From CAYYDH01 sp964470615 (lineage in GTDB: Bacteria; Patescibacteriota; Minisyncoccia; Minisyncoccales; GWA2-38-27): a stretch of 10,942 bases of DNA. Of the stretch, positions 5,557 through 10,942 are shown piece by piece; the stretch's first letter is position 1, and each line of letters starts with the position of its first letter. The stretch covers positions 1-10,942 of the forward strand of contig CAYYDH010000018.1 in the NCBI GenBank assembly GCA_964470615.1, given 5' to 3'. Under the pieces are notes generated by a model. It was not told the DNA's origin. It ran no database searches and saw nothing but the letters and a program-made list of their open reading frames with translations. The position numbers and the translations under genes are program-made.

Positions 5557-5901
5557 ATGGTAAGGGTAAAAAGAGGAAAAAGCGCCCACAAGAGGCGGAA
5601 AAAATTCTTAAAGCAGACCAAGGGTTTCCTTTGGGGAAGAAAGTCAAAATATCGCCAGGCTAAAGAAGCGATGCTTCATGCTTGGACGCACTCATACAGA
5701 GATCGAAAGAAAAAGAAAAGAGTTTTCAGACAGCTATGGGAGCTGCAGATAAACGCAGCCAGCCGCCAAAACGGCCTTCCCTACAATAAATTCATTCATG
5801 GATTAAAACTCAAAAATATAGACATAAATAGAAAGGCGCTGGCGCAGATCGCCCAAGAAAATCCAGATATATTCTCAAAGATAGTAGAAATAGTGAAATA
5901 A
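5557..5901 (+). CDS. rplT: 50S ribosomal protein L20
   Basis: A 114-residue protein that binds 23S rRNA and is needed early in 50S assembly. Recognisable stretches are VRVKRGKSAHKRRKKFLKQTKGF, the KSKYRQAKEAMLHAWTHSYRDRKKKKR block, then LWELQINAASRQNGLPYNKFIHGLKLKNIDINRKALAQIA. Length and sequence are ordinary for the family. It starts 4 bases after rpmI and is the last gene before a bidirectional terminator. In several bacteria L20 represses its own operon by binding a structured leader; no L20-binding leader is evident directly before infC, where the tmRNA occupies the space. Confidence 0.97.
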   Translation: MVRVKRGKSAHKRRKKFLKQTKGFLWGRKSKYRQAKEAMLHAWTHSYRDRKKKKRVFRQLWELQINAASRQNGLPYNKFIHGLKLKNIDINRKALAQIAQENPDIFSKIVEIVK

Positions 5902-5930
5902 AAAGCTCGTCCCCTAGGGACGAGTTTTTT
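5901..5930. terminator. Bidirectional rho-independent terminator between rplT and the PurF-like gene
   Basis: An 8-bp perfect stem CTCGTCCC (5906-5913) with GGGACGAG (5917-5924) has AAAA before it and TTTTTT after it, so each strand shows a hairpin followed by a T-run. It lies between converging genes, 4 bases past the rplT stop and 5 bases before the end of the opposite gene, and can serve both. Confidence 0.9.
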
Positions 5931-5935
5931 GTTTG

Positions 5936-7336
5936 CTATCTCGGAGGCAAAGAACAATCTAGGCAAAGGCGTTCCCGCGGGAGGCCAATGGCTCGGACCA
6001 AATCTTCAACGATGTTGTACTCCAGTCCGTCTACTTTAAGATGTTGGATTCGGTCCGCCATTAAAGGAAACCGTTGAGCTAAAAGTTCGCTTTGCTGGGT
6101 TGTCTTCCCCCATGGGCAATACGCAAGAATCGGGGGGTTAGAGGCTCGGATGTAAACCTTGACGCCGATTTCCCTTAATCTTGGAATCAGCTTCTGCTGA
6201 AGCTGGGTTCCTCGAACTACAGAGTCTTCACACACAACTATTCTCAGTTCCAACAGGTCCCCATCCCAAATCCCTAAACCCTCAAAAGCTTCTAGTAGTT
6301 CCCCTGCTGTCTCACCGCTCCTCACGATCTTAAGGTCAGCTTCTCGATCCCGCTTCTCCTGAGTAGACCGAGTAAAACTTCGGCCAGAATAAGGAAATCT
6401 CAGAAGAAGTTCGTCAAAGAAAGGAATTTTCTGTATTCTGCCCTGCATCAAAGCCCGGCAGAAGGCCTGGTGATAACCTATAGCATGAGACCGTCCGGAA
6501 TCAGGCACAGAGACAACGACGTGGGGGATAAAACCTCTCGCGATGTCTCGTTCAGCTAAAGCAGCACCCAGTCTTTTCCTTACCTGGGAAGCTGAAACGC
6601 CTGCAACTCTGGCTTCTGGCCGTGAGGTATAAACCCAAAGGAAGCTGCAAATCTGCTCCCTACCGTTAGTAGCAACAACTCCTTTCTGACCCCATTTTCC
6701 GTTTTCGATATAAACTATTTCGCCTGGCTGGAGATCTGCTGTTATCCGGAATCCGATATTACTGAATCCACCAGACTCAGATGCGATTGCTACTGCTCCT
6801 TCTTTTTCGCCAATTACCAAGGGCCAACGTCCGCTGGGACAAACTGCCGCATAGATCCCGCCCCCAGTAAGCAAAAGAAGAGAGAATGCGCCTTTAATCT
6901 CTTTGGTGGCAATCCTTATGCCGTCAATGATATCGTGACCTCTGGCAATAAGCTTAGCGACTACTTCTATGTCTTCACCTGTGGAAAAGACATCTCCTTG
7001 ATCCTTCAGACGTTGGGAAATATCAGCCGAGTTCAGAACGTTTCCTGAGAAACAAACCGCCCAATCGCCGAACTTAGACATTGCAGAAAGCGGTTCCGGA
7101 GCCAAGCCGCAGTATCCGATTCCTGCCTGGCCGTCAAACTCGCTTTTGTTCGGCCAAAAAGATGACCTAAACAGACCCCGCCGGCTCTGAACGTTCATTT
7201 GGCCGTTGTTTAAGACTGCCAGCCCGGCATATTTTTCACCACGGTTCTGCTGATAAAAAATGCCCCTGAAAAGATCCTCTGAAAAAACATCCCTGCACCT
7301 AATTGGGTCAACGCTTAAGCCAAAAAGCCCAGCCAT
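5936..7336 (-). CDS. PurF-like amidophosphoribosyltransferase homologue with inactive glutaminase site
   Basis: A 466-residue protein matching glutamine PRPP amidotransferase (PurF) in length and domain order: N-terminal class II glutaminase-like domain (about 1-225), C-terminal phosphoribosyltransferase domain. The PRT part keeps VSVPDSGR (275-282), a GRSF flexible loop and the PRPP loop EDSVVRGT (370-377; canonical DDSIVRGT). All four cysteines expected to hold a [4Fe-4S] cluster in Bacillus-type PurF are present (Cys230, 407, 458, 461). However, the protein begins MAGLFGL where PurF has MCGIxGI, so the nucleophile is Ala. The R-Y-x-T and H-N-G-N motifs read CGLAPEP and FSGN. It may use free ammonia or have another role. 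The start at 7336 is fixed by GGAGG five bases upstream; an ATG at 7369 is in frame but has no such site. Composition is more GC-rich than the neighbours. Confidence 0.88.
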   Translation of the reverse strand: MAGLFGLSVDPIRCRDVFSEDLFRGIFYQQNRGEKYAGLAVLNNGQMNVQSRRGLFRSSFWPNKSEFDGQAGIGYCGLAPEPLSAMSKFGDWAVCFSGNVLNSADISQRLKDQGDVFSTGEDIEVVAKLIARGHDIIDGIRIATKEIKGAFSLLLLTGGGIYAAVCPSGRWPLVIGEKEGAVAIASESGGFSNIGFRITADLQPGEIVYIENGKWGQKGVVATNGREQICSFLWVYTSRPEARVAGVSASQVRKRLGAALAERDIARGFIPHVVVSVPDSGRSHAIGYHQAFCRALMQGRIQKIPFFDELLLRFPYSGRSFTRSTQEKRDREADLKIVRSGETAGELLEAFEGLGIWDGDLLELRIVVCEDSVVRGTQLQQKLIPRLREIGVKVYIRASNPPILAYCPWGKTTQQSELLAQRFPLMADRIQHLKVDGLEYNIVEDLVRAIGLPRERLCLDCSLPPR

Positions 7337-7365
7337 TCCTTCCTCCCTTCTTGCCCCTCTGGTTG

Positions 7366-7677
7366 TCAAGGAACTACTTTCCGCTTTTGTATTATCACAC
7401 CTTCCTTTTTTAGTAAATATATTTTATTCTTCGTGCCCCTGTTATAGCCGCCGATTCTACCGTCGCTCCTGATAACCCGATGGCAAGGAACCCCGGCCTT
7501 TGAGCCGGGGCACTTATTCAAAACATTTCCTACTGCCCGCCAGGCCTTAGGCCTTCCAGCTAACCTTGCAACTTCCTTATAGCTTAGAACGCTTCCTGGC
7601 GAAATCTTTTTAACAACTTTATAGATTCTTTTTTGAAACAACGTACTCGTTAGCTTCTTTGAGAATGTTTTTGGCAT
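7366..7677 (-). CDS. Methylated-DNA--protein-cysteine methyltransferase (MGMT) domain protein
   Basis: A 103-residue protein made only of the DNA-binding/active-site domain of O6-alkylguanine-DNA alkyltransferases. Visible are the helix-turn-helix stretch ISPGSVLSYKEVARLAG, the RAVGNVL segment with the likely Arg finger (Arg47), and the active site PCHRV at 64-68 with acceptor Cys65, followed by the usual GGY. The Cys is kept, unlike the alkyltransferase-like ATL proteins where it is typically Trp. The variable N-terminal domain of Ada-C/Ogt (about 60-80 residues) is missing. The role is direct repair of alkylated guanine, or damage sensing. The start overlaps the end of the Nudix gene by 59 bases (7619-7677); a TTG at 7641 would shorten the overlap but lose the first residues. 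No Shine-Dalgarno is present. Confidence 0.87.
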   Translation of the reverse strand: MPKTFSKKLTSTLFQKRIYKVVKKISPGSVLSYKEVARLAGRPKAWRAVGNVLNKCPGSKAGVPCHRVIRSDGRIGGYNRGTKNKIYLLKKEGVIIQKRKVVP

Positions 7678-8074
7678 TTTTATAAGTTAATTTCCTCAGG
7701 GCCTCTTCGTAAGGAAGCCAGATAAAACCAGTATGCTCTTCTGAAATCTTAACTTCTTTGCTCTGGGTTTGAGCTAAGTAAAAAACCACGAACTTCATAA
7801 CCCAAGGCGCTTTTTTTCTCGCTTCGCCTTTTAGTCCGTAGCTTTTCCTAAAGAAGTATTTGATATAATACTTAAAACCGTGGATTATCTTTAAATCCTT
7901 TATTCCTGTCTCTTCAGCTGTTTCTCTTTTTGCTGTCCGCCACTCTGTTTCTCCTTTCTCTAAATGGCCCTTAGGAAAATCCCAGTGCCCGGACTGGTAA
8001 TGCAAAAGAAGGTAATATGTTTGATTCTTTTCTCGCCGGAAAACTATGACCCCGGCTGATTTTTCTCTTGGCAT
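7619..8074 (-). CDS. Nudix hydrolase, Ap4A hydrolase-like
   Basis: A 151-residue protein with a perfect Nudix box at 36-58: GHLEKGETEWRTAKRE followed by TAEETGI, fitting G-x5-E-x7-R-E-x2-E-E-x-G-hydrophobic. The opening SAGVIVFRRE, the YLLLHYQSGHWDFPKGHLEKGE block and the overall size resemble asymmetric diadenosine tetraphosphate hydrolases (NUDT2 type), which cut Ap4A to AMP and ATP. Other nucleoside diphosphate derivatives cannot be excluded. It acts in the cytoplasm with Mg2+ or Mn2+ bound by the box glutamates. It is the first gene of a probable three-gene unit with the MGMT domain and the PurF-like gene. No Shine-Dalgarno is seen before the ATG. Confidence 0.9.
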   Translation of the reverse strand: MPREKSAGVIVFRREKNQTYYLLLHYQSGHWDFPKGHLEKGETEWRTAKRETAEETGIKDLKIIHGFKYYIKYFFRKSYGLKGEARKKAPWVMKFVVFYLAQTQSKEVKISEEHTGFIWLPYEEALRKLTYKNAKNILKEANEYVVSKKNL

Positions 8075-8092
8075 AGCGTTATTGAGTTCTTT

Positions 8093-8101
8093 ATTATATC
8101 A
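8093..8101 (-). promoter_or_regulatory. Extended -10 element for the Nudix-MGMT-PurF-like unit
   Basis: On the minus strand TGATATAAT gives a perfect -10 box (TATAAT, 8098-8093) with an extended TGn. Initiation near 8086 would leave a leader of about 12 bases before the ATG at 8074. No good -35 box is present, as is usual for extended -10 promoters; the region upstream is the terminator of the preceding gene. Confidence 0.55.
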
Positions 8102-8110
8102 GGTTTCTGG

Positions 8111-8148
8111 AAAACAAAACAGCCCTGTACTTTGTGAGCCAGGCTGTT
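8111..8148 (-). terminator. Rho-independent terminator after the 273-residue anchored protein gene
   Basis: Read on the minus strand, AACAGCCTG (8148-8140) pairs with CAGGGCTGTT (8127-8118) around a loop with one bulged base, followed by TTTTGTTTT. It begins 15 bases beyond the stop codon at 8163. The second arm and tail are nearly the same as those of the hairpin before smpB. Confidence 0.8.
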
Positions 8149-8162
8149 CGGATTACATGTGT

Positions 8163-8984
8163 CTATTCAAACCTACAGACGCTTTCATCCCAACTTAGCT
8201 CTTTATAGTCTGTCTCGGGGCAACCAGTATAAGACGAAAATGGTACCTTTTTAACTAGGATTTTATCGCCAGATAATGTCATTTTTAGCTGGTCGGAATA
8301 ATCGCCGGCTGCATTCGCTTTGGGTAAAATTATAGATAAAAGACTGTTTCTCTCCCCGGCGAGTGAATCTTCATCAATTATTTGCACGTCTTCAAAATTA
8401 CCATTGTTTATTCTAAATAATCTTGCGCCGGCGCTACAACAGGTTCCATTCGGACACCCGCTAGAAACGAATAAAATATATTTAACTCCCTTACAATCAT
8501 AAAAACCAAATTTCCCGATATCGCCACCGAATTGGGATTTATCTTTGTAAAAATCATAATGGTCTCCTCCGCGACCAGTATCAAGAACCTCGCTTCCAAA
8601 TAGCGAACTTGGAGTCAGAAGATTTCCGTTTTTATCGAATAAACCCAAATAAGCATGGTATAACCCTCCTGCATGTCCAATACCATCAAGTCGAGTAACA
8701 AGTAACAGGCTTTTTTCTTGTTTGTTTATAAAATAATCTTCAACTAAGTCTTCTAAATGAAGATTAATACCAGAATACATAATATTATTCGGCAACTCGG
8801 CGACCCCATCTTTAAAAAAAAGGCTAGGAAACAATTTATGCAACAATTCGTCGTAATTTAGATTTTTGCTAGTTTCTGATCCCGGCATCCACCAATACTG
8901 ATACCCCAAAACTCCGCCTCCGACAATAACGACAGCGGCTAATATGATTACAACGCCGATAAGAGATGAAATTCTTTTGTGCAT
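8163..8984 (-). CDS. Hypothetical membrane-anchored extracytoplasmic protein
   Basis: I do not recognise the family. The 273-residue protein starts MHKRISSL, followed by one membrane segment (about 9-27, IGVVIILAAVVIVGGGVLG), with no lipobox cysteine. The remainder should lie outside the cytoplasm. It has mixed beta-type sequence, a short GHAGGLYHAYLGLFDKNG stretch that could be a beta-hairpin, and six cysteines (164, 177, 182, 183, 255, 270), including SSGCPNGTCCSAG, suited to disulfides. The coding DNA of its anchor is almost identical to that of the protein encoded upstream. No Shine-Dalgarno precedes the ATG. It is transcribed in the same direction as its larger neighbour, 92 bases apart, and is followed by a terminator. 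Confidence 0.75.
   Translation of the reverse strand: MHKRISSLIGVVIILAAVVIVGGGVLGYQYWWMPGSETSKNLNYDELLHKLFPSLFFKDGVAELPNNIMYSGINLHLEDLVEDYFINKQEKSLLLVTRLDGIGHAGGLYHAYLGLFDKNGNLLTPSSLFGSEVLDTGRGGDHYDFYKDKSQFGGDIGKFGFYDCKGVKYILFVSSGCPNGTCCSAGARLFRINNGNFEDVQIIDEDSLAGERNSLLSIILPKANAAGDYSDQLKMTLSGDKILVKKVPFSSYTGCPETDYKELSWDESVCRFE
8892..8960. repeat. Direct repeat copy 1: membrane-anchor coding segment
   Basis: Matches 10874-10942 at 67 of 69 bases, including 55 consecutive identical bases (8906-8960). It codes for the transmembrane anchor plus the YQYW motif of the 273-residue protein. Beyond 8892 (toward the C-terminus) the two genes share no visible similarity. The end on the other side cannot be seen because copy 2 meets the window edge. 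Confidence 0.95.
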
Positions 8985-9076
8985 ATTGTTTGGTTAATTA
9001 TTATTGTTCTTTGCAATAACTAGAATTATTACTATCACTATTACGAATATGCTTTTTTATTCATATTATTTTATTT

Positions 9077-10942
9077 TTAAAAAGCTTTGAATGTTTTTAC
9101 AATTTCATAGACCTCGGTAATTTGTTGTATATCTAAATTGTCAGCGAAACCGATATAGCGTGGCGGCGTTGCAAAAACAAATTTATCATTTTGCCCGATT
9201 TTAGCTGGTCCTATTGGCGCAGCACTTACCGCGACCTTTTCTTCGCTTATGAGCTCCCACATATCGTGAGTTATAACCATTATTGGAATACCCTGGAATC
9301 CTTTTTCTTCCGCCAACCTAGAATTCTTAAAAATAATCTGTGCGCCATTGTAATAAGTATCCGTATCTATTAATCGACCTGCCCATAGGCTATTTTCAAC
9401 TGAATAATCTTTCCACGAGTCTGGAAAAGATATTTCAAACCCATAATCTTCGTTTCGGTATATTCCCCAATTAGTGGTATCATTTGAAAATTTAAGCGTG
9501 GAAAGAATCTGATCAATCACGGCAGGGATATTTTTCTTAAAATCTTGGCATTTTTTTACGCCTTCTGCTGTAAAAAGAGCACCGCAATCGTTAATAAGCT
9601 GAAGGACGAAAGAAAGTGTATAGCACTTGTCATTTTTGATGGTTGTATAAAAATATGTATTATAGGCGCTGCCAGCTGCAGTATCACCATACCAATTTTT
9701 GCAAAAAGAGACACCGTTAACCATTGTTTTTTCTCCTCTTGGTATAACAGGTAAAAGATCGAAGGGAAAATGCTCAAAGTTATCCCTGGTAAAATTCAAA
9801 TCTGGGCACTGATCGGCTATAGTGATATTCGGACAACTGCTAGCTTTAATAATTGGTCGATAAAATCCGAGCTCTTCTGGATAGCTAAACTCAACCCCTA
9901 GAGTTTCGCTGCTATATTTTTTCCAATCTGTAGTCGTACTACTAAGTATTGGATAAAATTTCACGGTTTCCATTATTTTCTCTAAATCTTTTTCAACTGT
10001 TTGATCATTTTCTCCTAAGCCGACGGTGCTACCGAAAAATCCCCTAACGTTTCCTTTGGTTCTTGTCGAAACATCTAAGGCATAAGTTGTTAGCACCTGT
10101 GTTTCCTTTTCAGGCTCTCCGGTATTACCATAAAGAATAATCTTTTTAATTTTTATTTTATAACCATTTAACCCATCATCGTTCACAAACTTATCCGTAG
10201 AAATAACATCGGTGCAGTATTGACTTACTCCTACCCCGTCTGCAAAACAATTCATTCTTATCACCTCTGCGGCATATTCATCAAAACTGAAGCCAGAGGT
10301 ATCATATGACGTTCCCTTGCTTAAATCGCCCTCCAAATTGAACCCTATCAAATAAACATCCCCCGCTTGAGTAGCTTTTTTCAACAGTAGGTTGCCTGTA
10401 GGCTTACCGGTATAAGTAGTTATCATTTTGATTAAATAAGTGGCAGGATATTTGAATTCGTAATAATTAAAAGCCTCTCCGCTAACAAATTTATATGTTT
10501 TCCAACCGGCGACTTCATCTTCTGGCTTACAACTTAAAGATGCTCTGCCTGTACCAGATTCTGTGATCCTATACGAACCGTTCTCTTTTGCGACATTAAC
10601 AAATAATGTTTTATTTTTTACCCAATTACCCTCAACCTTTCCGTTTCCAGCAAGCCAATGGCAATCATTATTTAACTCTCCAAATGGTTCAACGGAAAAG
10701 TTAATAGTAGCGCCGAAGCAACCATCTTCAACCATATCAATATAAATATTGTTAATAGTATAGTTTTTTATCCGCTTATCGAGGGAAATATCATCTTTTT
10801 TGTAACTATCTAAATATTCCCTGAAAAGACTTTCGGCTACGCCTTTAACCTGATTTTTGTCTTTTGAAAATTGCCAATATTGATACGCCAAAACTCCGCC
10901 TCCGACAATAACGACAGCGGCTAATATGATTACAACGCCGAT
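9077..10942 (-). CDS. Membrane-anchored protein with three tandem W-x-x-Y/F-x-Y-P modules, partial at N-terminus
   Basis: The frame is open to the window edge: 621 residues are visible, starting inside a membrane anchor (IGVVIILAAVVIVGGGVLAYQYW). Only about 8 residues are probably missing, judged from the neighbour's start. The TTG at 10889-10891 is an internal Leu codon, not the start. After an unrecognised region (about 24-140) come three similar modules, at about 147-331, 340-485 and 492-621. Each opens with W-x-x-Y, about 10-15 residues before F-x-(Y/F)-P, and ends with an I/V-x-x-T-(V/L/F)-K-F-like helix. Modules of this style are frequent in surface proteins of CPR bacteria, function unknown. 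Eleven cysteines (six in module 2, none in module 3) fit an extracytoplasmic place. Partner and substrate are unknown. Confidence 0.8.
   Translation of the reverse strand: MGVVIILAAVVIVGGGVLAYQYWQFSKDKNQVKGVAESLFREYLDSYKKDDISLDKRIKNYTINNIYIDMVEDGCFGATINFSVEPFGELNNDCHWLAGNGKVEGNWVKNKTLFVNVAKENGSYRITESGTGRASLSCKPEDEVAGWKTYKFVSGEAFNYYEFKYPATYLIKMITTYTGKPTGNLLLKKATQAGDVYLIGFNLEGDLSKGTSYDTSGFSFDEYAAEVIRMNCFADGVGVSQYCTDVISTDKFVNDDGLNGYKIKIKKIILYGNTGEPEKETQVLTTYALDVSTRTKGNVRGFFGSTVGLGENDQTVEKDLEKIMETVKFYPILSSTTTDWKKYSSETLGVEFSYPEELGFYRPIIKASSCPNITIADQCPDLNFTRDNFEHFPFDLLPVIPRGEKTMVNGVSFCKNWYGDTAAGSAYNTYFYTTIKNDKCYTLSFVLQLINDCGALFTAEGVKKCQDFKKNIPAVIDQILSTLKFSNDTTNWGIYRNEDYGFEISFPDSWKDYSVENSLWAGRLIDTDTYYNGAQIIFKNSRLAEEKGFQGIPIMVITHDMWELISEEKVAVSAAPIGPAKIGQNDKFVFATPPRYIGFADNLDIQQITEVYEIVKTFKAF
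10874..10942. repeat. Direct repeat copy 2: membrane-anchor coding segment, continuing past the window
   Basis: Second copy of the segment at 8892-8960, in the same orientation and reading frame, 1982 bases away. Two mismatches lie in the YQYW-coding end; the last 55 bases to the window edge are identical. It encodes the anchor of the large three-module protein. Confidence 0.95.

Noticed and set aside
7337..7369. Longer start of the PurF-like gene at 7369 as a cleavable propeptide, as in Bacillus PurF
   Set aside because: The extension covers the Shine-Dalgarno for the ATG at 7336, and cleavage would still not expose a Cys.
8985..9076. Promoter or terminator in the AT-rich gap between the two anchored-protein genes
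   Set aside because: Several AT-rich hexamers and a 6-bp AATATG/CATATT repeat exist, but none has a convincing partner box, spacing or T-tract.
10889..10891. TTG as the start codon of the large three-module protein
   Set aside because: The frame continues open to the edge and encodes the same membrane anchor as the neighbouring gene, so this is an internal Leu codon.
1..10942. Alternative genetic code with UGA read as glycine
   Set aside because: smpB, infC, argS and the MGMT gene all end at TGA at the family-expected length, and no gene contains an in-frame TGA.
1..10942. CRISPR array, insertion sequence, prophage or tRNA/rRNA genes
   Set aside because: I saw no regularly spaced repeats, transposase motifs, phage genes, rRNA or ordinary tRNA; the only tRNA-like ends belong to the tmRNA.

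Overview
The window looks like a chromosome fragment of an uncultivated bacterium of the Candidate Phyla Radiation (Patescibacteria, Parcubacteria-like). This is an inference from gene content, not a taxonomic proof. The supports are: secreted or anchored proteins built from W-x-x-Y ... F-x-(Y/F)-P modules of a kind I associate with these genomes; an arginyl-tRNA synthetase with a degenerate HIGH motif; very compact genes; and few Shine-Dalgarno sites, with promoters so close to start codons that several mRNAs would be leaderless. TGA is used as a stop (smpB, infC, argS, MGMT), so the alternative genetic code of Gracilibacteria/SR1 does not apply.

Layout. Bases 1-516 (-) hold a histidine phosphatase cut by the left edge. 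Bases 607-1290 (-) hold a short, GC-rich secreted protein ending in a PEP-CTERM sorting signal. It has its own strong promoter and terminator and is a compositional outlier. Bases 1479-3740 (-) hold argS preceded by a membrane-anchored PHP-family metallo-phosphoesterase. A divergent intergenic region (3741-4046) contains a strong + strand promoter, a short transcribed stretch with a possible 35-codon ORF, a long terminator hairpin, and a probable smpB promoter. From 4047 the + strand carries smpB, the tmRNA gene ssrA, infC, rpmI and rplT, closed by a bidirectional terminator at 5901-5930. This cluster joins the trans-translation pair (SmpB and its tmRNA) to IF-3 and ribosomal proteins L35 and L20. 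The tmRNA was read directly: the acceptor stem, T-arm, a pseudoknot-like stem and a tag frame AANLFSPKPALAFA (first Ala from the charged tmRNA) are all visible.

Convergent to that cluster, 5936-8074 (-) is a three-gene unit: Nudix hydrolase, a minimal O6-alkylguanine-DNA alkyltransferase domain, and a PurF-like protein. The PurF-like protein keeps a near-canonical PRPP loop and all four cysteines expected for a [4Fe-4S] cluster, but its glutaminase nucleophile Cys is Ala and other glutaminase residues are gone. Bases 8163-10942 (-) encode two anchored, Cys-containing extracytoplasmic proteins of unknown function. Their membrane-anchor coding sequences are almost identical at DNA level while the rest is unrelated. 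The second runs off the right edge.

The most notable points are the ammonia-type or repurposed PurF homologue, the PEP-CTERM protein in a CPR-like context, the tmRNA placed between smpB and a TTG-started infC with an unusual ALAFA tag end, the small orphan transcription unit before smpB, and the duplicated anchor segment.
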